In this document: in pieces, positions 1 to 8,406 of the stretch
Position numbering within the stretch: position 1 is the stretch's first letter
Layout of the letters: each line of letters starts with the position of its first letter
DNA from: Microbacterium saperdae
Lineage (GTDB): Bacteria > Actinomycetota > Actinomycetes > Actinomycetales > Microbacteriaceae
DNA length: 64,000 nt
Assembly (NCBI RefSeq): GCF_006716345.1
Contig: NZ_VFOX01000001.1
Coordinates: 1,364,001-1,428,000 of the forward strand
Direction: 5' to 3'
Notes under the pieces: generated by a model
What the model saw: the letters and a program-made list of their open reading frames with translations, nothing else
What the model was told of the DNA's origin: nothing
Databases searched by the model: none
Translations under genes and position numbers: made by a program

Positions 1-834
1 GGTGTTGGCCCAATCCAGTGTCGACAACTTCGCCTCGATCTTTTCGAGGCCGATGGTCCCGCATCCGACCAGGGTGAGCCTGCGCAGTCGGGGGAGGTCG
101 TTGATGGCGGCGATACCGGTGATCTTCTTGCAGTACTGGATGTTCACGATCTCGAGTTGCTGCAGAGTGGCGAGCTCCGAGATGTCCCCCAGAGAGGTGA
201 GGTTCTTCAGGCGCAACGACTCCAACTGGGGGAGCGCGCTGATCCCGGTGAGGCTTGTCAGCGTGCGTCCACCGATCAGTCCGAGACGGCGAAGCCCGAC
301 CGGTTCGACGAGACGGAAGATCTCCTCGTCCGTGGGCACGTTCAACAGGTTCAATTCTTCCAGCGGGAGTTCGAGCGCCTGCCGCACATTGTTCAGAGAT
401 CTCTGCGGGTAGAGGGAGAGAGCGCGGAGCCGGGGGAAGTGCTCGTTCTTGAAACGGAAGGGTTCGCCGACGTAGAGGGTCTTCAGGTTCGGCACCACGA
501 CATCCGGCCACACGAGGGTCCGATCGCTGATGTGCACCGAAAGCTCTTCCAGGCTGTCAGGGAGATCGCCCTGCCGCAGTTCGGTGACGACGGTGGGGAG
601 GACCTTTCCTGGGCCGATGCTGAGCGATCTCAGATTCGTCATCGCCGTGATGATCTCGGGGAGACGATCGATGGGCCCCTCGAGGGGAGACCACAGGTGC
701 ACATCGGTGACGCGAGAGAGATGCTCGGTGTCGTAGGGCTGGTCGTAGAAGACGAGGTCCCTGTCCGGCACATCGAACTGGTCCTGGTGCGCGCTGTGCA
801 ACACCATGGTCCGCTTCGTCGTTGACACACTCAT
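1..834 (-). CDS. Leucine-rich-repeat protein, C-terminus cut by the window edge
   Basis: The frame is open from an ATG at 834 to base 1, giving 278 residues with no stop, so the C-terminus lies outside the window. From about residue 65 it shows repeated L-x-x-L-x-(I/L) units such as NLRSLSI, SLEELSV, NLKTLYV, RLRALSL, QLESLRL and RLRRLTL, spaced 20-30 residues apart as in leucine-rich repeats. No signal peptide or membrane segment is seen, so it is probably cytoplasmic. AGGGG lies about 8 nt before the ATG. It is divergent from the unrecognised genes at 979-3800. Function is unknown; bacterial LRR proteins of this kind often sit in effector/immunity loci, which is only an inference here. Confidence 0.75.
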   Translation of the reverse strand, partial: MSVSTTKRTMVLHSAHQDQFDVPDRDLVFYDQPYDTEHLSRVTDVHLWSPLEGPIDRLPEIITAMTNLRSLSIGPGKVLPTVVTELRQGDLPDSLEELSVHISDRTLVWPDVVVPNLKTLYVGEPFRFKNEHFPRLRALSLYPQRSLNNVRQALELPLEELNLLNVPTDEEIFRLVEPVGLRRLGLIGGRTLTSLTGISALPQLESLRLKNLTSLGDISELATLQQLEIVNIQYCKKITGIAAINDLPRLRRLTLVGCGTIGLEKIEAKLSTLDWANT

Positions 835-966
835 CCGCTCACCCCTGAATCCGTCGGCTGTCGTCGTCGCCACGACCAGATTACCGGCGCGCGCTGTCGT
901 CCTTCCGGCCGCGGCGCGCCGGTCCCGCAATGCCTGCGCGCGCATCAGGTGCGTCCCGGTGGTCGG

Positions 967-972
967 GATAAT
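967..972 (+). promoter_or_regulatory. -10 element of a probably leaderless promoter
   Basis: GATAAT ends 6 nt before the GTG start at 979, so the transcript would begin at or next to the start codon. This supports 979 as the start over the in-frame GTG at 1000. Confidence 0.5.
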
Positions 973-978
973 GGAGGG

Positions 979-1665
979 GTGACATCGAATCAGGAGGTCG
1001 TGACCTACGACGGATTGCCGGCCTCGGCGGGTGGTGCGCACTCGCTCCGCACGAAGAATCCCCGTGCGGCCGCCGAGCGCGTGCAGGCGTTCGTCGATGC
1101 CACCGTGCTGACCGTCGGTGCGCCGGAGATGTCCTTCCAACTCTGGGCCGGAGGCCCGCCCGACGTCACCGGCCGCTTCGAATCGTTCGCGGCAGCGCAC
1201 TTCGGCGGACCGCAGAGTCGCCAGCGCACGCACACCCAGTGGCGGGTTCGCTCAGAGGACGTCGATGCCACGCTCGACGCCCTCAGCGGTGCTGACTCCG
1301 GAGCGGTGACCGGCCACGGTCATCCGCTGGCCTCGCTGGTCTGGAACGCGCAGGTGGCTCTGATCGACCCCGAGACAGGAACGTCGTACGAGGGGATCGA
1401 TGCCGATGCGTTCGGCCGGTTCGCGGTAGATGGTTACGGGCGCCTCCTCGGTACGTCCGGGGTGCGTGCCACGTTCGGCACGACCGCCTCCTCGCTCTCG
1501 CTCTGGCTCGCCTTTCCCGCCGATGATCGCTTGCACGATGCCGCCGCTCACGTGCAGCAGCATCTGCCTTTCCGGATGTCGACGAAGCACTGGCGTCGGT
1601 GGCGTGCCACGAAGGATAGGCAGTCGTACCGCGCGGCCAAGATCACATCACCGCTGGTGTCATGA
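979..1665 (+). CDS. Unrecognised 228-residue cytoplasmic protein
   Basis: I do not recognise the family. The protein has no signal peptide or membrane helix, has a central part rich in small residues, and ends in a basic aromatic stretch (STKHWRRWRATKDRQSYRAA). The GTG at 979 is chosen because a -10 box ends 6 nt upstream; a later GTG at 1000 and an upstream in-frame codon at 949 are alternatives. Its stop overlaps the ATG of the next gene by 4 nt, so the two are almost certainly co-transcribed and translationally coupled. Codon use resembles neighbouring genes. Proximity to an LRR gene suggests an accessory or defence/immunity role, but nothing in the sequence proves it. Confidence 0.7.
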   Translation: MTSNQEVVTYDGLPASAGGAHSLRTKNPRAAAERVQAFVDATVLTVGAPEMSFQLWAGGPPDVTGRFESFAAAHFGGPQSRQRTHTQWRVRSEDVDATLDALSGADSGAVTGHGHPLASLVWNAQVALIDPETGTSYEGIDADAFGRFAVDGYGRLLGTSGVRATFGTTASSLSLWLAFPADDRLHDAAAHVQQHLPFRMSTKHWRRWRATKDRQSYRAAKITSPLVS

Positions 1666-2240
1666 GCACGCCGTCGAAGCTCCATCGGCTCTGCGTCTTC
1701 ATGACGCCCGCGGATGAAGCACGGTTCAGCGACGCCGTGCGAACCAGTCTCCCCGCGGTGAGGTTCGTCGACGCCTCTCAACAACCCGAGACACCCCTCC
1801 CGACGTTTCGCTCATCACTGAGCGAGTGCGCGGGCCCTCACGTCACACTCGTGGATACGAGCATCATCTCCGAGAGCACCTTTCATCGTGACTATGTGGT
1901 GCGTCACCCGTCCGGTCGGGGGTGGGTGTACGCGATCGTCGGTTCCGGTCTCGCGAGCCTCGTGCGGTCACGTTCCGAGGATGACAGCCTGCGGAACGGC
2001 GAGGTGCGGGCATCCGTGCCGACCGAAGACGCTCGCACCGCCGAGTACATCCGTGAACTGACGAACCTGGTGCGCGCCGGCGGGACGGGCGTGTTCGCTG
2101 TCGACCCGCTCACCGGTGACACCGCGCGTCGCGCGGAGAGGAACTTCGTCGCCTGGCCAGACGCCGCATCCCGTTTCGGGGCGAGGGCGGCGCCGTCGCT
2201 CACGAATGGCCCCACGGCGTGGTTCACCGTCGATCGCTGA
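1662..2240 (+). CDS. Unrecognised 192-residue protein coupled to the preceding gene
   Basis: The ATG overlaps the stop of the upstream gene (ATGA), which indicates translational coupling. The product is soluble, with no signal peptide or transmembrane segment. I see no catalytic signature. The middle contains an S/T-rich stretch (HVTLVDTSIISESTFHRDYV) and the C-terminus is rich in A, G and P. It is encoded in a plausible tri-gene unit with 979-1665 and 2301-3800. Function is unknown. Confidence 0.7.
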   Translation: MSTPSKLHRLCVFMTPADEARFSDAVRTSLPAVRFVDASQQPETPLPTFRSSLSECAGPHVTLVDTSIISESTFHRDYVVRHPSGRGWVYAIVGSGLASLVRSRSEDDSLRNGEVRASVPTEDARTAEYIRELTNLVRAGGTGVFAVDPLTGDTARRAERNFVAWPDAASRFGARAAPSLTNGPTAWFTVDR

Positions 2241-2300
2241 CGGGATCTCGTGCGGGTGCGCCGGGAACGTGGAAAGCGCGGCTGCGATACTCTGTGACCC

Positions 2301-3800
2301 GTGGGATTCCGGCCAACAGAGACGCCTGCTGACGTGCAGGAGCTTCACGTTCCGGTGTCGGAAGATGCACCGCATCACTTCCCCACGGCCACGGTGGTGC
2401 TCGACAGTCGCATCCTGCTCACCTCCTGGGTCGAGGGCCGCGCGACGCACCGACTCGGCATGCTCGACCTGCACACCGGGCAGTGGCGCATGTTGCCGGG
2501 GCTCCGCGGGATGCTGCGCGACGCGCTCGTCCTCTCCGGTGACCGTGCGCTGGTGCTGACCGACCACGCTCTGACCGAGATCGACGTGACCGCCGTGGAG
2601 ACCACTCGGCGGTTGACCGCGGGGATCGGCAAGTACAACACCTTCCTCCGCCGCGAAGGAGACGACGTGGTCGCTGTCGGGAACTCCGCCGCGGCCATGG
2701 AATCGCTGGTCTCGTTGTCCACGATGACCCTGTGGAAGCGGAGGCGTCGGAGTCCGCATCCGCAGGACACGATTCCTGAGGGGGCTGCGCGAGCAGGCGC
2801 TGCCCGTCTCCTGCATCACGGGCCGGAGCTGCTGGTCGCCGCCACGCAGATCCGCGAGTCGGCTCCCCAGCGCCTCCTCGTGCTCTCTTCGGAGGATCTC
2901 TCGGAGATCACCTCCGTCGACTTCCCGCTCGGACTGAACAGCGCGCACGTCGTCAGTGACGGCGTGATCGCTGTGGGGCCGGACATCGGACGCGCCCGCA
3001 CCCTCACAGTGATGCCGGGGCTGATTCCTCGCGTCTCGGATTCGGGTTCTCTGCCCCTCGCCGAGCTGGTGCTCATGGCGAACGAATCGGCCGCGGATCT
3101 GCGGAAGAAGAGTGCCCGCCGGAATCCGCCGCGCACCGTCTATCGTGACCACCGGCTCGAACCGGGCGACGAACTGGCTGCTGTGACCGGTCGACGTATC
3201 ACCCTGGAGAACTGCGTCGCGGCCCGAGCCACGCACCGCCACGAGCGCCCCCGGATCTCGCGCGTGCAGATCACCGACCTCGAACTGCAATCCAGCTCGC
3301 TCAACGGCGCCGTGCTCGAAGACGTCACCGTCGATGGTCTGCGCTGCCCGCATGGCTCCGGGTTCCTCTTCGGCTGCGAACTCCGCCGCGTCACGCTGCG
3401 CGGACGCGTGCGCGGACTGATCCTCAACCCGACCCTCGACGACCCCGACACCGAGACGACCGCTCGCTATGCGCGCTGGCACCGCGAACGCATGCAGGAC
3501 CCCGAGTGGATGCTCGACCTCACGGACGCCACAGGGGACATCACCATCCGCGGATACCCGTCACGATTCATCCGCCGCAACCCCGAACTCCAGGCCGTCG
3601 TCACTGCCGAGGCCGCGCGCACTCTCGACTGGCGTGCAATCGATCCGGGACGCTCTTCGCTCAGAATCGCTCTCCAGGAACTCGTCCGATCCGATTGGGA
3701 AGACGTGACCCTCATCGCCGACACCCATGGTGCGCGCGCCGGCGACGACCTCCGCTACATCCGGCAATTGCGAGCGTCGGGGATCGCTCGCGCAGACTAG
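2301..3800 (+). CDS. Unrecognised two-part protein: propeller-like N-half, beta-helix-like segment
   Basis: A 499-residue soluble protein. Residues ~25-260 show alternating short hydrophobic beta strands ending in polar turns (for example LVLSGDRALVLTDHALTEID), like a beta-propeller without a clear WD40 signature. Residues ~295-380 contain successive short strands (RVQITDLELQSSSLNGAVLE, DVTVDGLRC, LRRVTLRG) suggestive of a beta-helix. The C-terminal ~120 residues look mixed alpha/beta. The GTG at 2301 follows a GATACT box by 9 nt. It lies 60 bp after the 1662-2240 gene and on the same strand. I cannot assign a function; the domain reading is by eye and low confidence. Confidence 0.65.
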   Translation: MGFRPTETPADVQELHVPVSEDAPHHFPTATVVLDSRILLTSWVEGRATHRLGMLDLHTGQWRMLPGLRGMLRDALVLSGDRALVLTDHALTEIDVTAVETTRRLTAGIGKYNTFLRREGDDVVAVGNSAAAMESLVSLSTMTLWKRRRRSPHPQDTIPEGAARAGAARLLHHGPELLVAATQIRESAPQRLLVLSSEDLSEITSVDFPLGLNSAHVVSDGVIAVGPDIGRARTLTVMPGLIPRVSDSGSLPLAELVLMANESAADLRKKSARRNPPRTVYRDHRLEPGDELAAVTGRRITLENCVAARATHRHERPRISRVQITDLELQSSSLNGAVLEDVTVDGLRCPHGSGFLFGCELRRVTLRGRVRGLILNPTLDDPDTETTARYARWHRERMQDPEWMLDLTDATGDITIRGYPSRFIRRNPELQAVVTAEAARTLDWRAIDPGRSSLRIALQELVRSDWEDVTLIADTHGARAGDDLRYIRQLRASGIARAD

Positions 3801-3826
3801 GGCGGATCCCCACCTGAGGGCACGGG

Positions 3827-4146
3827 ATGCGGGATGGTGTCTCCGCGTCAGAGCTCTACGGGTTGCGAAGCCTGTGTGCGGACTCGGGTGCCTGGGTCTG
3901 TCTCGACACGACCTCGCCTCGTCATCCCCTCGGCGCCGACCGCCTGGCGCACATCATCACGATGCTCGTCGATCGCGGGCATCGAGACCAGCTCCTTCTC
4001 AGGGCCGACACGACGATTGCGAGCGCCACGGCCCCGCGGCCCTGCTCTCGAGTGTGGCCCCGCGCCTGTAGGAGACGGTGGATCCCGACTCGGTGTCACG
4101 GCTCCTCGTCGCCGATCCCGCCCACGCGTGGGCAATCGCGGGGTGA
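3827..4146 (+). pseudogene. Degraded 3' remnant of a phosphotriesterase-family metallohydrolase
   Basis: One frame (from 3827) encodes LRSLCADSGAWVCLDTTSPR followed by a DQLLLRADTTIAS segment. These match the C-terminal third of phosphotriesterase/PTE-related hydrolases, including the Asp that binds metal in intact enzymes. Near 4020 the homology moves to another frame (HGPAALLSSVAPRL), meets a TAG at 4069-4071, and continues after it as VDPDSVSRLLVADPAHAWAI to a TGA at 4144-4146. That is the usual PTE C-terminus. The N-terminal two-thirds, with the HxH motif, is absent. A frameshift, a nonsense codon and a 5' deletion make it a pseudogene. The longer reading frames covering this stretch are not coding. 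Confidence 0.7.
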
Positions 4147-4314
4147 CGCGGAGTCCTCTGCGAGTCGGCGAGGGGCTCGAGTCCGTGGCGGCCGGCGCGC
4201 CCCGCATCCGCCGCTGTCAACCCGATCGGCGCACTGATGTTCGCCCCGTAGGGTGGGGCGCTCGTGCCATCCGGCCGACGAGCAGCCCACCTGTATCGAG
4301 AGAAGGCGACACGC

Positions 4315-5436
4315 ATGACAGACACTGCATCGCGCGGACGAGTGCGCGCTCACGCGTCCGCCATCCGACGAGCGGCACGCCAGGCGACGGAACCGGCTCG
4401 GCTGCTCCTTGTCGCCAAGACGGCGCTGGCGGTGGGGCTCGCATGGTGGGTGGCACCGCACATGCCTGGCGTCGTGGACGACTATCCGTACTACGCACCG
4501 CTCGGGGCGCTGATCAGCATGTATCCGACGTTGATGGGGTCGGTGCGCTCCGGGTTGCAGACCATCCTCGGGCTCGCTGCCGGCATCGGACTGGCGACGC
4601 TCGTCATCCTGACGGTCGGGCCGAACTGGTGGACGATCCCCGTCGTCGTCGGTCTCGCCGTGCTCATCTCCGGGACCGGATGGTTCGGATCCGGCCGCGA
4701 GTACGTGCCGATGGCCGCTCTGTTCGTCCTCATCATCGGAGGCCAGAACGCCGATGACTACTCGCTCGGATACCTGGTGCAGACCGCGGTGGGCGTGACG
4801 ATCGGCCTGCTCGTCAACGTGCTGATCGCTCCGGCGCCGCTCACCGCGCAGGCCGCGGCACGTGTCGATGCCTTCCGCGCGCACCTCGCGACGCACCTGC
4901 ACGACATCGGAGACGCGATCTCCGCGTCTTGGCCGCCCGAGCGCGACCAGTGGGCGGATGATGCGGCGTCGCTCGCCGACACCACCCGGGAGATCCGCAC
5001 GGCCCTGGCGGATGCCGACGACAGCCGCCGCGGCAATCCGCGTGCCCTGCTCACCCGCGCCCGACCGCGTGATGTCTGGGCCGAGATGGATGCGCTGGAT
5101 GCGATCGCGCACCACATCCGTGACATCTCGGATGCTGTCGCCGACACGATCTGGGAACGCCCTGCTGCCATCGAACTCGACCCCGTCCTCCCGGATCCTC
5201 TGACCGCAGCGTGCCACGCGGTCGCCGACGCCCTCGCGTTCGGTGCGGACGACACCTCAGAAGCGCACCTCGCCCGGGGTCAGGCGGCTCGCGCGCTGCG
5301 GCACCTGCTCGAGACCGTGGACGACCGCACGATCGAAGTGCACCGCTCGATGGGGCCTGGCGTGCTCACGGCGATGCACCTGCGACGGATCCTGATCCTT
5401 GCGCGGCCGGCGCGGGAGTCGGCGGAAGAGACCTGA
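4315..5436 (+). CDS. FUSC-family membrane protein (aromatic acid exporter-like)
   Basis: A 373-residue protein. An N-terminal block with about six hydrophobic helices (residues ~25-180) is followed by a long cytoplasmic helical domain rich in Ala, Asp and Arg. This is the layout of the FUSC/ArAE family (fusaric acid resistance and aromatic acid efflux proteins), so it probably exports small organic compounds across the inner membrane; the substrate is unknown. The ATG at 4315 has AGAAGG about 8 nt upstream. An upstream in-frame ATG at 4264 would add an untypical basic leader. It ends 6 nt before the convergent TetR gene. Confidence 0.75.
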   Translation: MTDTASRGRVRAHASAIRRAARQATEPARLLLVAKTALAVGLAWWVAPHMPGVVDDYPYYAPLGALISMYPTLMGSVRSGLQTILGLAAGIGLATLVILTVGPNWWTIPVVVGLAVLISGTGWFGSGREYVPMAALFVLIIGGQNADDYSLGYLVQTAVGVTIGLLVNVLIAPAPLTAQAAARVDAFRAHLATHLHDIGDAISASWPPERDQWADDAASLADTTREIRTALADADDSRRGNPRALLTRARPRDVWAEMDALDAIAHHIRDISDAVADTIWERPAAIELDPVLPDPLTAACHAVADALAFGADDTSEAHLARGQAARALRHLLETVDDRTIEVHRSMGPGVLTAMHLRRILILARPARESAEET

Positions 5437-5442
5437 CCCGCC

Positions 5443-6039
5443 TCACGCCCCGGCGTTCTCCAGCAACCCGCGCGCCAGACCGCGCGCGACCTGGAACGGC
5501 TGCGCGAACGTCTCCATCCCGACCGTGACGATGGCACCTTCGTAGAGCAGCATCATCGCCCGCGCCATCGACGCGGCATCCGTCACTCCTGCCTCCCGGC
5601 AGAGGTCGGTGAAGACGTCGAGCAGCCATGCCTTCTGCCTGGCCACCTCGGGGAACACGGGGTGCCCGTCGTGCCCGTCGCCGATCTCGGCGCGCGCGTT
5701 GATCGCGCTGCAGCCCTTCGGGCTGTACTCGTCCGACCACGTGATCGCGGCGTCGAAGATCGCCAGCACGCGGGGGATGCCCGGGGTCGCCACGCGCGAC
5801 AGGTGATCGGCGACGTGTACGCGCCACTTCGCGTCCCTGTGCTGCAGGTACGCGACGACCAACGCCTCCTTCGAACCGAATCGGTCGTAGAGCGTCTTCT
5901 TGGTGACGCCGGCGGCCTCGGCGATCGTGTCGACGCCCACCGCGTGGATGCCGCGCTCGTAGAACAGGCGCGAGGCGGCGTCGAGCACACGCGAGGCTCC
6001 GGGGGTGAGCGGGGCGAGCTCGGGAACGGAGGTGGCCAT
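5443..6039 (-). CDS. TetR/AcrR-family repressor, probably of the divergent EamA transporter
   Basis: A 198-residue regulator. Residues ~17-62 form a TetR_N helix-turn-helix (VDTIAEAAGVTKKTLYDRFG). The C-terminal ligand domain carries the NARAEIGDG segment typical of a common TetR subfamily. It is divergent from the EamA transporter gene, with only 33 bp between starts, and a dyad (6045-6066) covers both -10 boxes. It therefore most likely represses itself and the exporter until a ligand binds. Its TATACT box ends 6 nt before the ATG, so the mRNA is probably leaderless. Confidence 0.9.
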   Translation of the reverse strand: MATSVPELAPLTPGASRVLDAASRLFYERGIHAVGVDTIAEAAGVTKKTLYDRFGSKEALVVAYLQHRDAKWRVHVADHLSRVATPGIPRVLAIFDAAITWSDEYSPKGCSAINARAEIGDGHDGHPVFPEVARQKAWLLDVFTDLCREAGVTDAASMARAMMLLYEGAIVTVGMETFAQPFQVARGLARGLLENAGA

Positions 6040-6044
6040 GCGTC

Positions 6045-6066
6045 GAGTATACCAACCTGTATAGTC
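6045..6066. promoter_or_regulatory. TetR operator dyad overlapping two divergent -10 boxes
   Basis: GAGTATAC-N6-GTATAGTC is an imperfect palindrome with 7 of 8 arm positions matching. It contains TATACT (minus strand, 6046-6051, 6 nt before the tetR ATG) and TATAGT (plus strand, 6060-6065, 7 nt before the EamA ATG). Binding here would block both promoters. Confidence 0.65.
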
Positions 6067-6072
6067 GTTCCA

Positions 6073-7038
6073 ATGAGTAAACAGATCGGTGTACTTCGGC
6101 TCGGCGTCACCATCCTGGCCTCCGCGGCCTTCGTCGCGACCTGGAGTTCCGGCTTCCTCGTGCCGGCCATCGCCACCGATGCCTCTCCGCTGACCCTGCT
6201 GGTGTGGCGGTTCGTGCCGCTCGCGGTGGTGCTGATCGTCGTCGTGCTGGCATCGGGCGCGGCGCGAGGCGTGCCCCGAGCTGACATGCGCCGTCAGGCC
6301 CTGATCGGCATCTTCGCGCAGTTCGGCTACTGCGCCGCCGTGTATGCGGCGGTCGCGGCCGGTGTCGCCACCGGTACGACGGCGCTGATCGATGCCGTGC
6401 AGCCCCTGGTCGTCGCGATGCTCGTCGGGCCGCTGCTGGGGCTCCGCGTGCGCGCGGCGCAGTGGGCGGGCCTCGTGCTCGGTGCGCTCGGCGTCCTGCT
6501 GGTGGTGCGCTCACAACTCGGCGGTTCCGATGCTCCGCCTTCGGCGTACCTGCTGCCGGCGCTGGCGATGGTCTGCCTGATCATCGGCACCTTCCTCCAG
6601 CGGCGCTCCGCGGTGCACACCGGAGTCCTCCTGACGCTCGCGATCCACGTGACCGTGACCGCCGTGGCACTCCTGCTGATCGCCGCGTTCGCGGGAGCGC
6701 TCGTGCCGCCGGCATCCGGGTCGTTCTGGATCGCCGCAGCGTTCTCCGCAGCCTTCCCGACTCTCGCCGCGTACGGCCTCTACTGGTGGCTGCTGCGTCG
6801 TGTCGGGATCACCGCGCTCAATGCGCTGCTGTTCCTGGTCGCTCCCGCCACGGCAGCGGCGGGAGCGCTCCTGCTCGGCGAGCAGCTCACGGTGGTGACC
6901 CTCATCGGATTCGTGTTGTGCGGCGCAGGTGTGGGCGTGGTGCTGGCGAGCGAGTCGCGCGCATCACGCCCTCGTGACCCGCATTCGAACCCGCTCAGGC
7001 GGCGGATCGCGAGCGACGAGCCCGCGACATCGCGATGA
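6073..7038 (+). CDS. EamA/DMT-superfamily transporter
   Basis: A 321-residue membrane protein with about ten hydrophobic helices arranged as two EamA repeats. Typical features are ATWSSGFLVP in TM1, a GTTALIDAVQPLVVA segment closing the first repeat, and FLVAPATAAAGALLLGEQL in the second. Members export or import metabolites, amino acids or drugs; the substrate here is unknown. The ATG at 6073 lies 7 nt after TATAGT, implying a leaderless mRNA. The 3' end overlaps the convergent DUF3494 gene by 44 bp, with no terminator between them. Confidence 0.85.
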   Translation: MSKQIGVLRLGVTILASAAFVATWSSGFLVPAIATDASPLTLLVWRFVPLAVVLIVVVLASGAARGVPRADMRRQALIGIFAQFGYCAAVYAAVAAGVATGTTALIDAVQPLVVAMLVGPLLGLRVRAAQWAGLVLGALGVLLVVRSQLGGSDAPPSAYLLPALAMVCLIIGTFLQRRSAVHTGVLLTLAIHVTVTAVALLLIAAFAGALVPPASGSFWIAAAFSAAFPTLAAYGLYWWLLRRVGITALNALLFLVAPATAAAGALLLGEQLTVVTLIGFVLCGAGVGVVLASESRASRPRDPHSNPLRRRIASDEPATSR

Positions 7039-8170
7039 TGAGCCCACCCGTGATGAGCGCGAGGACAGCGAGGATCGGCGACAGCCCCACCTCGGCCCCG
7101 CTCTCGGCGAGCTGATCGCCAGAGCCCGTGTCTCCCGAACCGGGTGCCGGGGCCGCCGGCCCTTCGGAGATCGCCGCGGGGGCGACCGTGAGCTCGTACG
7201 TGACCGTGGCGTCGGGCTGCGTGCCGTTGGTCACGACGACGGTGACGGTGTACGTCCCCGAGGTCGTCGGCTGGCCGCTGAGGACACCGGTGGTCTCGTT
7301 CAGCGTCAGCCCTGGCGGGAGCGACCCGGAACCGACGGTGTACGTCGACGTCGGCGTGCCGGACGAGGTGATCGTGTGCGAGTAGTCGGTACCGACCACC
7401 CCGCTCGGCGGCGCGGCAGAGGTGATCGCGGGGCTCGTCCGCACGGTGCCGGGCGCTGTGGTGCAACCCGTCGGCGCGGTGATCGTGTTGGTGTCGAGCG
7501 TCACGGCACCGGTGCGGGCGAGGAGGCGGCCTGTCACCGTCGCCGCCGTCTGCGCGGTGACGGACACATCCGCCATCACGGTGCCGACGAACTGCGCACC
7601 GGTTCTGATCGTCGCGGAACTGCCGACCTGCCAGAAGACGTTGCAGGCGCTGGCGCCGTCGGTCAGGGTGATGATCGCGCCCGAGCCGATCGTCAGGGTG
7701 GAGGCGGCTTGGAAGATCCAGACGGATTCGGCCGTGCCGGAAAGCGTCAGCGCGCCGGTCAATGCGAGTTCGCCGCCTGAGTACACGCCAGGAGTCAGCG
7801 ATGCGCCCGTCAGATCGCCGAGGCCGGAGGTGAGCGGAGTCAGTCCCGCTGCCACGTTGTACGCCGTGGTGAGGTCGGCCTGCGCTTGAGCGGCGACCGC
7901 ATCGGTCTGGTGCAGCGTTCCGTTCACGACGGCAGGTGGGAAGCCGGTCACGGCCGTCTCGGGGCTCAGCCCGACGTCGCCGTTGAGGACCGACGGTCCG
8001 GTGTTGGTGACGGCCGACGCGGCAAGGACGGCGAAGGGGGTCGCCGTTCCGAGGTCGATAGGGCCGTCGATGGTCGTCGCGGCGTTCGCCGACGAGGCGG
8101 AGGAGAGGAGAACGAGTGCCGCGAGCAAAGAGGCAGCGACGACTGGGGTGCGTCCGCCGATAGGGGACAT
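6995..8170 (-). CDS. Secreted DUF3494 (ice-binding-like) protein with Ig-like domain and wall-anchor tail
   Basis: A 391-residue protein with a signal peptide ending ASSANAA near residue 35. A DUF3494/ice-binding-like beta-solenoid domain spans about 38-240 (DLGTATPFAVLAASAVTNTG at its start). A putative Ig (He_PIG-type) domain follows (about 255-340, SGSLPPGLTLNETTGVLSG). The C-terminus has LAESG, a hydrophobic helix and a basic tail, resembling a class E sortase LAxTG signal with Ser for Thr. It is probably displayed on the cell surface; the family includes antifreeze proteins and adhesins, so the role is open. The ATG at 8170 has GGAAGG 6 nt upstream. Confidence 0.8.
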   Translation of the reverse strand: MSPIGGRTPVVAASLLAALVLLSSASSANAATTIDGPIDLGTATPFAVLAASAVTNTGPSVLNGDVGLSPETAVTGFPPAVVNGTLHQTDAVAAQAQADLTTAYNVAAGLTPLTSGLGDLTGASLTPGVYSGGELALTGALTLSGTAESVWIFQAASTLTIGSGAIITLTDGASACNVFWQVGSSATIRTGAQFVGTVMADVSVTAQTAATVTGRLLARTGAVTLDTNTITAPTGCTTAPGTVRTSPAITSAAPPSGVVGTDYSHTITSSGTPTSTYTVGSGSLPPGLTLNETTGVLSGQPTTSGTYTVTVVVTNGTQPDATVTYELTVAPAAISEGPAAPAPGSGDTGSGDQLAESGAEVGLSPILAVLALITGGLIIAMSRARRSRSAA

Positions 8171-8327
8171 GACGAGCCTTCCGATAGGGAGGGGCATCGT
8201 CATCAACAGGGTCAACAGGTCCGCGCCTAGTCGTAGGTCTATCAGTACGGCGAGTTCAGCGACGGCGGGCCGGGAAACTGACAGCACAACCGTGACCTCC
8301 GCCGATCTCCGCACCCGGAGCGGCGGG

Positions 8328-8360
8328 GAGCCGAGAACCACGGGGCGCGGTTCCCGGCTC
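8328..8360 (-). terminator. Hairpin downstream of the E2 gene
   Basis: GAGCCGAGAACC and GGTTCCCGGCTC pair over 12 positions with one mismatch and a 9-nt loop, about 45 nt past the E2 stop. There is no clear U-tract, so termination is plausible but not certain. The rest of 8171-8406 shows no gene. Confidence 0.45.
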
Positions 8361-8406
8361 GATCGCTCAGCCCATCGCGGAGACGTTCTCCGTGGGGGCC
8401 GTGCGG

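Noticed and set aside
1968..3482. Large minus-strand frame over the 2301-3800 gene
   Set aside because: Same cause: high GC shadow. The plus frame has promoter, start and beta-rich pattern; the minus frame is His/Arg/Asp/Gly-rich.
3834..4757. A 307-codon plus-strand frame between the pseudogene and the FUSC gene
   Set aside because: It overlaps the start of the well-supported FUSC gene in another frame and has Arg/Ser-rich shadow composition.
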